From NCBI RefSeq assembly GCF_900604485.1, contig NZ_UWOP01000002.1, forward strand, positions 124,001 to 188,000: a stretch of 64,000 nt of DNA. Direction: 5' to 3'. The position numbers were made by a program, and so were the translations under genes. The notes under the pieces were generated by a model that worked only from the letters and a program-made list of their open reading frames with translations, did not search any database and was not told where the DNA came from. Source of the DNA: Enterococcus mediterraneensis (GTDB taxonomy: Bacteria; Bacillota; Bacilli; Lactobacillales; Enterococcaceae). This document shows, piece by piece, positions 18,851 through 27,755 of this stretch; within the stretch, counting starts at the first letter, position 1; the number at the start of each line of letters is the position of its first letter.

Positions 18851-19727
18851 TATAAGACAGTTTGGTCAAAAAACGCTGCCAATCAGTGGAATAAAATATT
18901 TTCTCTGATTCTTCCTGTGATGGCAGGTTTTGGATATAGATCCGATCATATTCTCGAACTAAATGTATCGATAACTTGTCAAACAGCGCGTTTTTTTGGT
19001 TTTGGCGATGGACGTACAACCGATTGACACGCTGCTTTTGTTTTTGATAATTCTGGGCTTGCGATAACTTTTTATGCTGCTTAAGCGCCGCATGTTTTCT
19101 CACCCCTAATCGTTTTTCTGCTTTTCTTATTATTTCTTCCGTTTTTAAGATATCCAGATAGTAGTGTTCCAAACACATCTCAGGCTCGATTAGTCGTTCT
19201 CTTGAAAAGTGGATTTTGATCGTTTTATTGGTCTTTTTGATGATTGGTATATCTTCCTCACACAGAAGTGAAACATAAAATTCCTTACTATCTTCCGCTG
19301 AAATAGTTGCTGTTTTGATATTACCCTTGATTTCTCTATGTAGTTCTAACGGGATCAACGATTTCAACTTGGGCACTTTCAACATTCCATCTTGAATGTA
19401 GACTGTATGCTGCTGATTATTAGTAGTATAGGATTGCCAACGGCTGCGTTTGCTTTTGAGCTTTGGATAGCTGGCCCTTCCTTGATAGTAATTCTTGAAC
19501 GCCCGATCTAAGTGCCGCTGTGCATTTGCTAAAGCTAAACTATCCACTTCTTTCAAAAATGGAAAATCTTTTTTCAGTTTTGCAGGTGACAAGCGCTCCT
19601 GCATATTTGAACCGCTTTTTAATAAAGTATTATAAGTAAATCGTACACATCCAAAGGTCTTAATCAGAAAAACTCGCTGTTCTTCTGTTGGGTATATGCG
19701 AAATCTATAGGCTTTCATCCTCAGCAT
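18810..19727 (-). CDS. tldR: TldR-like nuclease-dead TnpB homologue (candidate RNA-guided repressor of opp)
   Basis: 305 residues against about 370-400 for related TnpBs. The N-terminal RNA/DNA-binding part is well kept (MKAYRFRIYP, FGCVRFTYN). The RuvC catalytic residues are gone: the GIDLG motif is replaced by KIHFS (Asp to H173), the second-motif Glu is Q266 (IYIQNLP), and the protein ends after LSYKAEWYGKEI, so the zinc finger and third Asp are absent. The reading frame is otherwise open and clean, with GGGG 8 nt before the ATG. It lies upstream of oppA on the same strand. These are the hallmarks of TldR proteins, TnpB-derived RNA-guided transcription factors; an opp-associated clade is known in enterococci. 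Dead remnant without function is the alternative, but an intact frame argues against it. Confidence 0.85.
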   Translation of the reverse strand: MLRMKAYRFRIYPTEEQRVFLIKTFGCVRFTYNTLLKSGSNMQERLSPAKLKKDFPFLKEVDSLALANAQRHLDRAFKNYYQGRASYPKLKSKRSRWQSYTTNNQQHTVYIQDGMLKVPKLKSLIPLELHREIKGNIKTATISAEDSKEFYVSLLCEEDIPIIKKTNKTIKIHFSRERLIEPEMCLEHYYLDILKTEEIIRKAEKRLGVRKHAALKQHKKLSQAQNYQKQKQRVNRLYVHRQNQKNALFDKLSIHLVREYDRIYIQNLPSQEESEKIFYSTDWQRFLTKLSYKAEWYGKEIILDE

Positions 19728-20114
19728 AGTCAATCCCCTAATCTGTTTTAAATAAGAATATAGATAACTTTTCTTATCAAAATATTATTTTAGGGAATAT
19801 AACATATATTTTTTTAAAATCCCACATTTTTTAAAGAATAACATATCACTTTGTATGATACTTCGACTATAAAAATGGTTTCTAATACCCATTAAAAAAA
19901 TTCCTAGAGCTTTTCTCTAGGAATCTTCTTGTGTTCAAAATATTCATTCTTTCTCAGTGAGGTAGGGATTTTTTATTAATTCGATCCCTAAGAGATATCT
20001 TTGATCACGTCGTTCATATATATGGTATCAGCCACCATCTCAAGCTTTTGATAATACGCCCCTCACGAATCAATTCCGGTTGCTTCGATAAAAGTGGGCA
20101 CAACGGAAGTAGTC
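19728..20114. other. AT-rich spacer between tldR-like gene and lanthipeptide remnant
   Basis: No gene is visible. It contains the tldR-like gene's upstream region, the terminator at 19901-19923, and possibly degenerate 3' sequence of the LanKC remnant (short open stretches with stops near 19965-20110). Confidence 0.5.
19901..19923 (-). terminator. Terminator at the end of the lanthipeptide-like transcript
   Basis: Perfect 9-bp stem TTCCTAGAG / CTCTAGGAA with a 5-nt loop; on the minus strand followed by seven T residues. Confidence 0.85.
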
Positions 20115-20688
20115 AAAAAAACAAGGGACAACCAAATGAATAAACATCCTCCGCTACTTTGACCCGTCAGCCATATCTGTTATTTGGGTCCATCCTTATA
20201 AAGCCTAGTGTTCCACCCCAAAACAGCTTGGGTTCATCGATTTTTGCTGAAAGTTCAAAATCAATGAAAGTTACAGCCAAGTTTTTTCCAACAATAACAT
20301 TATTATGGAACAAATCTCTAAAAACAGTCCATTTTTGTGCAGTAAACAGAGCTGTTGCCAAACATTCAAGATGTTTTTTAAATCAGCTTCCGCATTTGTT
20401 TTCTCGTGACGTCCTCCAGCAAAATACTCCGCCACCATTCAAATCCAAAAGGGCATGCTTTTTGACAGGTATCTTAAATGATGCTTGATGCTTGCAAATG
20501 ACATGATACGCGTTAGCGAAGCCTTCATTAAACTCCGAAGGTAAAAATGATAGATGGATCTTCCATCCTTGATTCGGTAAAATCTGTTTGTCATTTATAC
20601 AATACAACCATAATGGATCATAGTGAAACTTATAGCCATCTTCCTTAACACTGAATCGATTCAACAATTTAATAACGCTATATTCCAT
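20115..20688 (-). pseudogene. Remnant of a class III lanthipeptide synthetase (LanKC)
   Basis: The start is clean (MEYSVIKLLNRFSVKEDG) and the first about 85 residues resemble the N-terminal lyase region of LanKC enzymes (QGWKIHLSFLPSEFNE, SFKIPVKKHALLDLNGG). The frame stops at 20383. Further on, another stretch of the same strand (20167-20361) carries kinase-like motifs: RDLFHNNVIV (catalytic loop D and N), FIDFELS (metal-binding DFE) and GTLGFIRMDP, then DVYSFGC beyond a stop. Intact LanKC proteins have about 800-900 residues; here much of the kinase and all of the cyclase domain is missing. The gene is therefore a decayed, internally deleted copy. The 3' limit is uncertain. Confidence 0.7.
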
Positions 20689-20699
20689 ATTGGACTCCT

Positions 20700-22292
20700 T
20701 TATAGCAAAATCGATTGCGTAAAGTATTTGTCGAGTACTGGATTGTGGTGGTGAGAGACAACATACACCATTTGGTCCAGATCTCTAAGGAAATGCTCCT
20801 CGATTTGTTGGGCAGTCTGTTGATCAAGACCGGACGTGCTTTCATCTAGCAACAAAATCGATGGATGCACCAAAATAGCGCGGGCTAAAGCGACTCTTTG
20901 TCGTTGACCGCCTGACAATGTCGAACCATTAGTGGTCAAGACTGTTTGCAAGCCTTCTGGTAATTGCTCGATAACTTCTGTCAAATTAACGATGGCTAAG
21001 GCTTCTTCGATTTTGGACTCTTCAAAAGGCTGTCCTAATGTCAGGTTGAATAAAATCGTATCATGGAAAATATACGGAGCTTGAGGAACGTACAATGCTG
21101 ATCGTTTGGCATCGACAGCTTTTCCTTCTTGATCCTGCCAGCGGATCTCACCTTGATAATGATCCGTGAATCCGGACATTATTTTCAACAGTGTGCTTTT
21201 CCCGCTGCCGCTTTTTCCAATGATCTTCACCTTCGCATTGTCTGGAACTTTTAATGACACTGGTGCTAACCAATTTTTGTTGCCGTCACCGCTAGTCACT
21301 CCAACCAGCTCCAAACTTGGATTGCGGACAAAATCAAAGTCTTCGTTTTGCATATCGTCTGCCAGATCCAACTCTTGATACTTGGCAAACAATGGATCGA
21401 CCGCTTTGATCTTGACGACAAGACTGGACAATTGACCAAGCGACGTAAAAATCACTCCCGATAATGATCCAACCGCCAGCAGCACCCCTGGTTTTAAGAT
21501 ATGACCCAACACAAGAAAGCCAGTCAATCCTAGAATAATAAACTGACTTGCTACACTAAGTAATGAGGTGATCATATCGACAGTTATTTCTTTTTTCTTT
21601 AAATCCATTTGAGCTTTTTTAACCTTTTCAGAAGCTTCAGAGATCTGAAGCGGCAGTACCTTCTTTCTCTTGAATGCGGTCAAGGTATCAAAGCCGTTCA
21701 GCAAACTTTCTAAGTGATTGACAAAACGCTCGTTTTCTAATGTAAGAGCTAATGATGATTTTTCGATCATCCGCTGCACGATTTTAGGCAAAAAGGTCAA
21801 GACAACTGCCAACAGAAGCGACGCCACAACTAAGGACCAATGAAAATACAAAAATGCGGAAACCGGAAAAATGATACCTGTTAGATAAAGCACAAAATTG
21901 TAAACCACTTGGATCCCTTTTTGATCGATCTGTTCGATATCATTCGTTAACCAAGAAGTATATTTTCCGACAGGTCCATTTTCATGAAACTCATCATAAG
22001 AATAATGCGCGATCCCTTTAGCCAAATCGCGACGCATCCGTACATTCATTTTCTGGATCCCCAAAACTTCAAAATAATCTCCCATAATTGAGAAACTGAT
22101 ATTCGCTACAGATAACAGTATGTTTATCCCGATCCACATAAGAAATTCTGTTCTCGAATAATCGATCAGGCTATTCGCCAGATTACCGATCGCGACTTGT
22201 CGAATAGTTGAAACGGACATTGTAAGAATGATCAAGAGAAATATAAAAAGAACCAGCTTTCTCTCCATACGGAAATATTTTTTTATCGACAC
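20700..22292 (-). CDS. ABC exporter (fused membrane and ATPase domains), lanthipeptide-type context
   Basis: 530 residues: a six-helix type I exporter domain (about 1-300) and an ATPase domain with Walker A GKSGSGKSTL, signature LSGGQRQR and Walker B ILLLDESTSGLD. No peptidase C39 domain, so it does not process leaders. The GTG at 22290-22292 has GGAGGGATCACA upstream. It sits between a repeat-rich peptide gene and a LanKC remnant, so export of a modified peptide or immunity is the likely original role. All ATPase motifs look intact although the synthetase is not. Confidence 0.85.
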   Translation of the reverse strand: MSIKKYFRMERKLVLFIFLLIILTMSVSTIRQVAIGNLANSLIDYSRTEFLMWIGINILLSVANISFSIMGDYFEVLGIQKMNVRMRRDLAKGIAHYSYDEFHENGPVGKYTSWLTNDIEQIDQKGIQVVYNFVLYLTGIIFPVSAFLYFHWSLVVASLLLAVVLTFLPKIVQRMIEKSSLALTLENERFVNHLESLLNGFDTLTAFKRKKVLPLQISEASEKVKKAQMDLKKKEITVDMITSLLSVASQFIILGLTGFLVLGHILKPGVLLAVGSLSGVIFTSLGQLSSLVVKIKAVDPLFAKYQELDLADDMQNEDFDFVRNPSLELVGVTSGDGNKNWLAPVSLKVPDNAKVKIIGKSGSGKSTLLKIMSGFTDHYQGEIRWQDQEGKAVDAKRSALYVPQAPYIFHDTILFNLTLGQPFEESKIEEALAIVNLTEVIEQLPEGLQTVLTTNGSTLSGGQRQRVALARAILVHPSILLLDESTSGLDQQTAQQIEEHFLRDLDQMVYVVSHHHNPVLDKYFTQSILL

Positions 22293-22474
22293 TGTGATCC
22301 CTCCAAAGCCTATAGTTTAAAAAGAAGCTGTACCCAAATTTGATTGGATACAGCTTTTCATTTACTACCCGCCAGATTTGCAATAAGCGGGTATTCATCT
22401 GTTTGATCCGTGTAAGACCGAAAAATCCAATATATTAGCTAGACAGTTTGTTCAAATCTCGGATATGGCTGACA

Positions 22475-22891
22475 TCAAGAATGGAGATTGACAGCCCCTG
22501 CTGATTTACAATGAATTATAATATTTTCATCCAGAACAATATCTATTTTTCCTGAAAATGAGTCATTCTCAGAATATTGATTCAGGTCTGCCAATGTTTT
22601 TATTTTTTTCTTGTTGAACTTTTTGCTTACTTTTGTTGCTTTACGTACTTTTCTATTGATTTCTGATTTTCTCATCTCCAACTCTGCCTTCTTATCTGCC
22701 AACGTTTTCAGTTTTTCCTTGTTGAACTCTTCGCTTACTTTTGTTGCTTTACGTACTTTTCTATTGATTTCTGATTCTCTCATTGCCAACCCCGCTTTCT
22801 TATCTGCCAACGTTTTCAGTTTTTCCTTGTTGAACTCTTCGCTCACTTCTAGCGCTTTACGCACTTTTCTATTAATTGCCGATTTTCTCAT
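22475..22891 (-). CDS. Tandem-repeat peptide, candidate lanthipeptide precursor with repeated leader
   Basis: 138 residues from the ATG at 22889-22891 (a TTG two codons earlier is possible). Residues 1-36 and 37-72 are near-identical 36-residue units (MRKSAINRKVRKA..., KLKTLADKKA); a third unit starts the same way but continues after KTLADL into a unique tail containing Ser and Cys (DSFSGK, IIHCKSAGAVNLHS). The tail could be a core peptide and the repeats duplicated leaders. Each unit starts with Met. Ribosome binding site is poor (GCGGGG). It precedes the ABC exporter gene and the LanKC remnant. The precursor role is inference; it could also be a coiled, charged protein of another kind. Confidence 0.55.
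   Translation of the reverse strand: MRKSAINRKVRKALEVSEEFNKEKLKTLADKKAGLAMRESEINRKVRKATKVSEEFNKEKLKTLADKKAELEMRKSEINRKVRKATKVSKKFNKKKIKTLADLNQYSENDSFSGKIDIVLDENIIIHCKSAGAVNLHS
22568..22891 (-). repeat. 108-bp direct repeats, three copies
   Basis: Units at 22784-22891, 22676-22783 and a third from 22675 that diverges after about 90 bp. Copies one and two are nearly identical in sequence, indicating recent duplication or homogenisation. Confidence 0.85.
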
Positions 22892-23300
22892 TGCCAACCC
22901 CGCTTTCTTAACTGGCTTTTTGTAAATATTGAAAACTAAACGGTTGCTGCTTTTTGGGAGTTTTAGTAACTAAATAAGGTTTAAAGTAAAAAAATAACTA
23001 GCTAAGCTCACTTCCTGTTGCTGATTGTTAGGGCCACAACATTTTAGATCACTTCAGCTAGCAGAATAGCTGCAAAAGACCGATAGATTCTTCTCTTTCC
23101 AACCTGCTTGCGGTTATAAGGGAAACTTCCAAACTCACAAAGATAGTAAAAAACCATCGCTGCTATCTTCTTTTACTGAAAAATATGAATATATACTCCA
23201 ATAATTGTTTGAATATTCTATCATTACCTGTATAATAGCAGTTACCAAAATAACTGACGTTTTTTGTGACGAAATGTTCCCTATTTTTTTGAGGAGGCGA
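22892..23300. other. Intergenic region between the repeat peptide and the Rgg-like gene
   Basis: About 400 bp. Contains the rgg promoter and presumably a divergent promoter for the peptide gene. No convincing short hydrophobic pheromone gene was seen; a 16-codon frame near 23184 lacks a ribosome binding site. Confidence 0.5.
23209..23236 (+). promoter_or_regulatory. Promoter of the Rgg-like gene
   Basis: TTGAAT (23209-23214), 16-bp spacer, TATAAT (23231-23236). Transcription would start near 23243, which supports the ATG at 23301 rather than an earlier in-frame start. Confidence 0.65.
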
Positions 23301-24155
23301 ATGAACATGGAGCAACATATACTACTAAGAAAATTGAGAACAGATCGTAAACTGTCTCAAAGTTTTTTAGCCAAAGGCATCACTACCCGAGAAGCCGTCA
23401 CCAGATTTGAACACAGGGGATCCCATATAGCTTCGACTACCTTGTTTCTCTTTTTAGAAAAAATGAACATTTCTCCCGAAGAGTATTATTTTTTGCTGAA
23501 TGATTGCAAATTGACGGAAAAGCAGCAAATCAATCTCGAAGGAGCTGCCTATATAAATCACCCTAATGAACAAGCGGCCTATTTAAAACGGCTGGAAACT
23601 GCCTTTTTCAGTTCAAGTGACCCCTTCTATTCATTGATCAAAGCTCAATACAAACTATTGTACGCTAAGTTCAATGATGGTACTGAACAGCTTTTAGACT
23701 GCGAGAATGACAGACAGACGATCATTACTTATTTGAACAGGATCGAGGATTGGGGCTGGTTCGAACTTTCCTTATTTTCCAATCTGCTCTTTATCTTCGA
23801 GTCTTCCTATATCATAGATACTTTCAAGGTGACTATTAAAAAAATGCGGATGTATTCTCAGCATCCCTCTTATAAAAAAGGCGTTTCTTTTTTTATAAAC
23901 AACAGCCTGATCCTGTTTTTGAGTCGAAGGGAATATGACTATATCGATGTGATTTTGCCTTATCTTGATGAACTGACAAAAGACATAACCTACTGTAATG
24001 AAAGATTTGCTTATTTGATTTTCAAAAAGATCGCCCACGCTAGAGAAAATTTCAAATTAGCTGATATTCAAAAAGAATTGGAGATGCTCTCCGCTTTAGG
24101 TTATCAACAAAAAGCAAACCAAGTGATCCATCAGCTTTCCTCTTTGCTTCCATAA
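23301..24155 (+). CDS. Rgg/MutR-type transcriptional regulator
   Basis: 284 residues: N-terminal helix-turn-helix (about 5-60, LRKLRTDRKLSQSFLAKG, TTREAVTRFEHRGSHI) and a long helical repeat domain as in Rgg/GadR/MutR proteins, many of which sense short peptides. GAGGAGGCGA directly precedes the ATG. It is divergent from the repeat peptide gene and ABC exporter and may once have controlled them, as MutR-type proteins control lanthipeptide genes. The inducing peptide, if any, was not found. Confidence 0.8.
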   Translation: MNMEQHILLRKLRTDRKLSQSFLAKGITTREAVTRFEHRGSHIASTTLFLFLEKMNISPEEYYFLLNDCKLTEKQQINLEGAAYINHPNEQAAYLKRLETAFFSSSDPFYSLIKAQYKLLYAKFNDGTEQLLDCENDRQTIITYLNRIEDWGWFELSLFSNLLFIFESSYIIDTFKVTIKKMRMYSQHPSYKKGVSFFINNSLILFLSRREYDYIDVILPYLDELTKDITYCNERFAYLIFKKIAHARENFKLADIQKELEMLSALGYQQKANQVIHQLSSLLP

Positions 24156-24528
24156 CTAGTATTTCCGAGCTGCTCGTTTTTTGTGGCCTTAGCTTAGTTG
24201 AGTATTTTTGACTCCATTCTTCGATTCTCCCCCACTGTCATCGTTCTTATTTTTCTGGATATTGGTCCGTTTGTCTTAATAGTAGAAGATGATTTAATTA
24301 CTACCATATATGATAATGGTTCGACGCGATGGAGCTTCATTTTATATAACGGCTAATACATTCCAATTGAATACAGCATGTTGCCAGTGAATATAAAGCA
24401 TTTGATAGGGAATATAAACTTAACACTTTTATTTTAGCAACTTGAAAGTGATATGAAAGGCATCAAAAAGACTGATAGATCAGTTTTTTCGTTGCCTTAA
24501 AAATATAAATCTTTTTAATATATTAAAA
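24156..24528. other. Intergenic region without visible gene
   Basis: A short hairpin CGAG-CTG-CTCG followed by TTTTTT near 24169-24185 may end the rgg transcript. The rest is AT-rich and shows no open frame or structure I can support. Confidence 0.5.
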
Positions 24529-24566
24529 AAACATCGAAGTACGGTTTAGCACGTACTTCGATGTTT
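24529..24566 (-). terminator. Terminator after the EIICBA gene
   Basis: AACATCGAAGTACG pairs with CGTACTTCGATGTT; on the minus strand it runs into TTTTTTTAATATATT. The same ACATCGAAG half-stem recurs in the metQ terminator. Confidence 0.85.
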
Positions 24567-24643
24567 AAGCATAGGATTACGTTTGATCTGTTTGTTGATT
24601 ATTTATTGATCAGATAAAAATAATGTTGAAAGCTATTCCTCGA

Positions 24644-26626
24644 TCACTTGCTTTTTACACTGCCGATCACTTCATTGGCTTTTACCAAGCTGCCAGTCTC
24701 AATCGATAACGTATCAACTTTGTCAGCATTCGTAAAGACTACGATCATATCTGATTTTTTATTTGCTTTTTGTAATTCAGCTAGATCGACCAACGCGATC
24801 ATCTGTCCACGGGCAACTCGTTGTCCTTCTTCTACATAAAGTGTAAATGGTCCGCCTTTTAGGTTCACGGTATCGATCCCCATGTGTAACAGAACTTCGA
24901 TGCCTGAATCGGTTTTGATGCCGACAGCGTGTTTTGTTGGGAAGATATTCATGATGGTACCTGCGATCGGCGCAAAGATCTCACCACTTGTTGGTAGAAC
25001 AGCAAAACCGTCTCCCATCATTTTTTGTGAAAAGACATCATCTGCTACTTCTGTGACTGCAACCATTTGACCGTTTGCCACTGCAAAAATATCTTGGGTT
25101 TGTGGACCGGTTACGACTGTTTCAGTTTCAACAACAGCAACGGTTGGTTTTTCAACGGCTTTACCGATTCCACCATGAAGTTTCGCCATTTCGTCAGCTA
25201 CAAACTGGACTTCCGTTCCAACGATCACCTGGATGTTTTTGCCATCAATAACTTTTACTCCCGGTACGCCGGTAGCTTTGATTTTTCCTTGGTCGACAGT
25301 TGACGTATCATTTACTTGCAGACGCAAGCGTGTCGTACAATTATCAATAGATGTTACATTTGCAGCTCCACCCAAAGCATTGTAGATTTGATTTGCCAGT
25401 GTTGCAAATTTACTGTCGCCAGCGGCCACAAACTCATCTACATCTGTTTCTGCTTCACCGGCGCCTTCTTCACGACCTGGTGTCATCAAATTGAATTTCT
25501 TGATCACAAATAGGAACGTAAAATAGTACACAATTGCCATGATCAATCCTAGAACTAATAACATCAATGGTTGATTAGCGATCGGTACGCGCAGACTTAA
25601 GAAAAAGTCGATGAATCCAGCACTAAAGTTGAACCCTGCTGTCCAATGGAAGGTTGCCGCAATAAACATAGAGATCCCAGTCAATACAGCATGGACAACA
25701 TATAAAGGCCAAGCGACGAACATAAATGAAAATTCTAATGGTTCAGTCACCCCAGTAAAGAAAGAAGCAAATGCAGCTGCTAACATCAATGAAGCAGTCA
25801 CTTTCTTCTTCTCTGGACGGGCACATTGGTAAATCGCCAACGCGCCAGCAGGCAAGCCAAACATCATTACTGGGAAGAAACCAGCTTGATACATGCCGGT
25901 AACGCCTTTCACGCCTTCACTTGCCCAGAATTTACCGATATCATCGATCCCTGCCAAATTAAACCAAAACACGTTGTTCAACGCATGGTGCAGACCAGTT
26001 GGGATCAGTAATCGGTTGAAGAACCCATAAAGACCCGCTCCTAATGCCCCCATGCCGGAAATCAATTCACCAAAACTTACTAACGCGTTGTAAACTGGCG
26101 GCCAAATAAAGATCAATAAAGCAGAAATAATTGCCATTAAACCAGCTGTTACAATCGGCACTGCGCGCTTTCCGCTGAAAAAAGATAACGCCATCGGTAA
26201 TTTCACACTGCTGAAACGGTTATACATTGCACCGGCGACTAAACCAGCTAGGATCCCGATAAATACATTTTTATTATTGATTGCGCCAAATGCGACATTG
26301 ACTTTTTCTACATCGACTTTGGTAAACAATGCCACAGAAGCACTATTGACCAATGTAACAGGTGTCAAAAACGCCACCAATCCGGCTAGCGCAGAAGCGC
26401 CATCTTTGTCTTTTGACATTCCCAATGCTAAACCGACTGCAAATAAAATCCCTAAGTTATCTAAGATCGTGCTGCCAGCTTTGATCAAAAAGGCAGCCAA
26501 AATATTGTTGCCGCCCCAGCCGCTTGGATCGATCCAATAACCGATACCCATGAATAACGCGGCTACTGGCAATGTTGCTACTGGTAACATCAGGGAACGA
26601 CCCATCCGTTGCATATATGCTTTCAT
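24644..26626 (-). CDS. PTS transporter EIICBA, N-acetylglucosamine/glucose family
   Basis: 660 residues with three domains: EIIC (about 1-380, start MQRMGRSLMLPVATLPVAAL), EIIB (phospho-Cys in DNCTTRLRL) and EIIA (phospho-His in LLHMGIDTV). The fused order C-B-A and the N-terminal motif fit the NagE/PtsG group; GlcNAc or glucose is the likely substrate. It phosphorylates sugar during uptake. It follows a PRD antiterminator gene by 11 bp, so expression is probably induced by substrate through antitermination at the leader hairpin near 27556-27606. Confidence 0.9.
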   Translation of the reverse strand: MKAYMQRMGRSLMLPVATLPVAALFMGIGYWIDPSGWGGNNILAAFLIKAGSTILDNLGILFAVGLALGMSKDKDGASALAGLVAFLTPVTLVNSASVALFTKVDVEKVNVAFGAINNKNVFIGILAGLVAGAMYNRFSSVKLPMALSFFSGKRAVPIVTAGLMAIISALLIFIWPPVYNALVSFGELISGMGALGAGLYGFFNRLLIPTGLHHALNNVFWFNLAGIDDIGKFWASEGVKGVTGMYQAGFFPVMMFGLPAGALAIYQCARPEKKKVTASLMLAAAFASFFTGVTEPLEFSFMFVAWPLYVVHAVLTGISMFIAATFHWTAGFNFSAGFIDFFLSLRVPIANQPLMLLVLGLIMAIVYYFTFLFVIKKFNLMTPGREEGAGEAETDVDEFVAAGDSKFATLANQIYNALGGAANVTSIDNCTTRLRLQVNDTSTVDQGKIKATGVPGVKVIDGKNIQVIVGTEVQFVADEMAKLHGGIGKAVEKPTVAVVETETVVTGPQTQDIFAVANGQMVAVTEVADDVFSQKMMGDGFAVLPTSGEIFAPIAGTIMNIFPTKHAVGIKTDSGIEVLLHMGIDTVNLKGGPFTLYVEEGQRVARGQMIALVDLAELQKANKKSDMIVVFTNADKVDTLSIETGSLVKANEVIGSVKSK

Positions 26627-26637
26627 CTTCTTCTCTC

Positions 26638-27474
26638 CTAGTCCTTTGCCCCTCGCAAGCGTTCGATATGAATGACTAAATAGCCAAGCTCTTCACTTGT
26701 CGTAGACATTTGATATTGTTTCGTTAAAAGTACCCGGATTTTTTTGGCAACTGCATAGCTTTCCGGATATTTGCGTTTAACCATTTCGACGATTTCTTCA
26801 TCTAAAACGGCATATTGTTGGTTGTGGTAACGTTGCAGCAATAAGCGGAGATGATTCGCCAATCGCGAATAATTCAACGCCATTTGTTCTGAATGGATAT
26901 CGATCATAAGCTCTTTTTCGATCAACTGGATGATTTCTGAAACGATCGTGACTTCACGAATACTGCGATGATTGCTAGTTTGTCCGCTGCGACCGCTGTG
27001 GATATGGATCGCAATATAACCTGCTTCATCATAGGTATAAGGAATCGCCAATTCTTTATTCAAATAGTCTACTGCCCATTGAGCGATACTGAATTCCTCG
27101 CTATACAAAACTTCGATCTCTCGCAGTAATTTATTGCGGATCACAATACCGTTTTGTATATTTTCAGCAGCAAAAGCAATATGATCTGTCAATGCGATCA
27201 ATACATGCTCATTCAGCTTTTCCATTAAAACGGTCTCCGCGTGATCAATTATATGTTCCGCGGCAAAGAGAAATTTCTCATCGATCTGATTCAGCAAGCT
27301 TTGCAGTTTCATTTGTCCTTCCGGTTCCATAACGAACATCCGCTCGATCTCACGATGGAAAATCAGATCGTTGCGCTTTTTATCGAACCCAACACCTTTA
27401 CCGATCGCGACTTTTTCTTGACCGTCGTCATCAACTAAGACCGCGTTTTGATTCAAAATCTTTTTGATTTTCAT
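26638..27474 (-). CDS. BglG/GlcT-type transcription antiterminator with two PRDs
   Basis: 278 residues: N-terminal CAT RNA-binding domain (MKIKKILNQNAVLVDDDGQE, about 1-55) and two PTS regulation domains with conserved histidines (VGFDK linker; HIDHAE, HIAFAAEN; HIHSGR; HIERLRG). Such proteins bind a leader RNA and prevent termination; PTS-dependent phosphorylation of the PRDs sets activity. The ATG at 27472-27474 with AAAGGA upstream is chosen over an in-frame start 20 codons earlier. Its own leader has a terminator, and EIICBA follows, so it likely autoregulates the operon. Confidence 0.92.
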   Translation of the reverse strand: MKIKKILNQNAVLVDDDGQEKVAIGKGVGFDKKRNDLIFHREIERMFVMEPEGQMKLQSLLNQIDEKFLFAAEHIIDHAETVLMEKLNEHVLIALTDHIAFAAENIQNGIVIRNKLLREIEVLYSEEFSIAQWAVDYLNKELAIPYTYDEAGYIAIHIHSGRSGQTSNHRSIREVTIVSEIIQLIEKELMIDIHSEQMALNYSRLANHLRLLLQRYHNQQYAVLDEEIVEMVKRKYPESYAVAKKIRVLLTKQYQMSTTSEELGYLVIHIERLRGAKD

Positions 27475-27555
27475 AATAAGAATCCTTTTCTGCAGAATTA
27501 AACTTATTTCATTAACTGTTTTCTTCATCAACACCTAGGATTGCTGACAAAAAAA

Positions 27556-27606
27556 GCATGGAAAAATCCCGTGATAAGTCTCCCTATCGACGAAATCTTT
27601 CCATGC
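27556..27606 (-). promoter_or_regulatory. Leader terminator/antiterminator (RAT-type) upstream of the PRD regulator
   Basis: On the minus strand GCATGGAAAGATTTCG pairs with CGGGATTTTTCCATGC (about 16 bp with a few wobbles) around a 19-nt loop, followed by TTTTTTT. The antiterminator gene starts about 75 nt downstream. Binding by its CAT domain to sequence overlapping the 5' arm would relieve termination; the exact RAT was not matched to a consensus. Confidence 0.75.
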
Positions 27607-27755
27607 CTAGTATAACCTAGTCACATGAAACAATATGTTAACGGCTCTAATTGTATAGACCAAAAAACCATTTGTCAATACCTTTTATTACTTTTTTATT
27701 ATAAGAATAAAGAAAGCGGAATTATAGCATTTTATTGCGATCGGCTTTGGATAAT

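Noticed and set aside
22475-22891. The 108-bp repeats as a CRISPR array
   Set aside because: Units are contiguous without spacers and stay in one open reading frame.
23184-23235. Short frame upstream of rgg as a pheromone gene
   Set aside because: No ribosome binding site, overlaps the rgg promoter, and the sequence is not hydrophobic enough for known short hydrophobic peptides.
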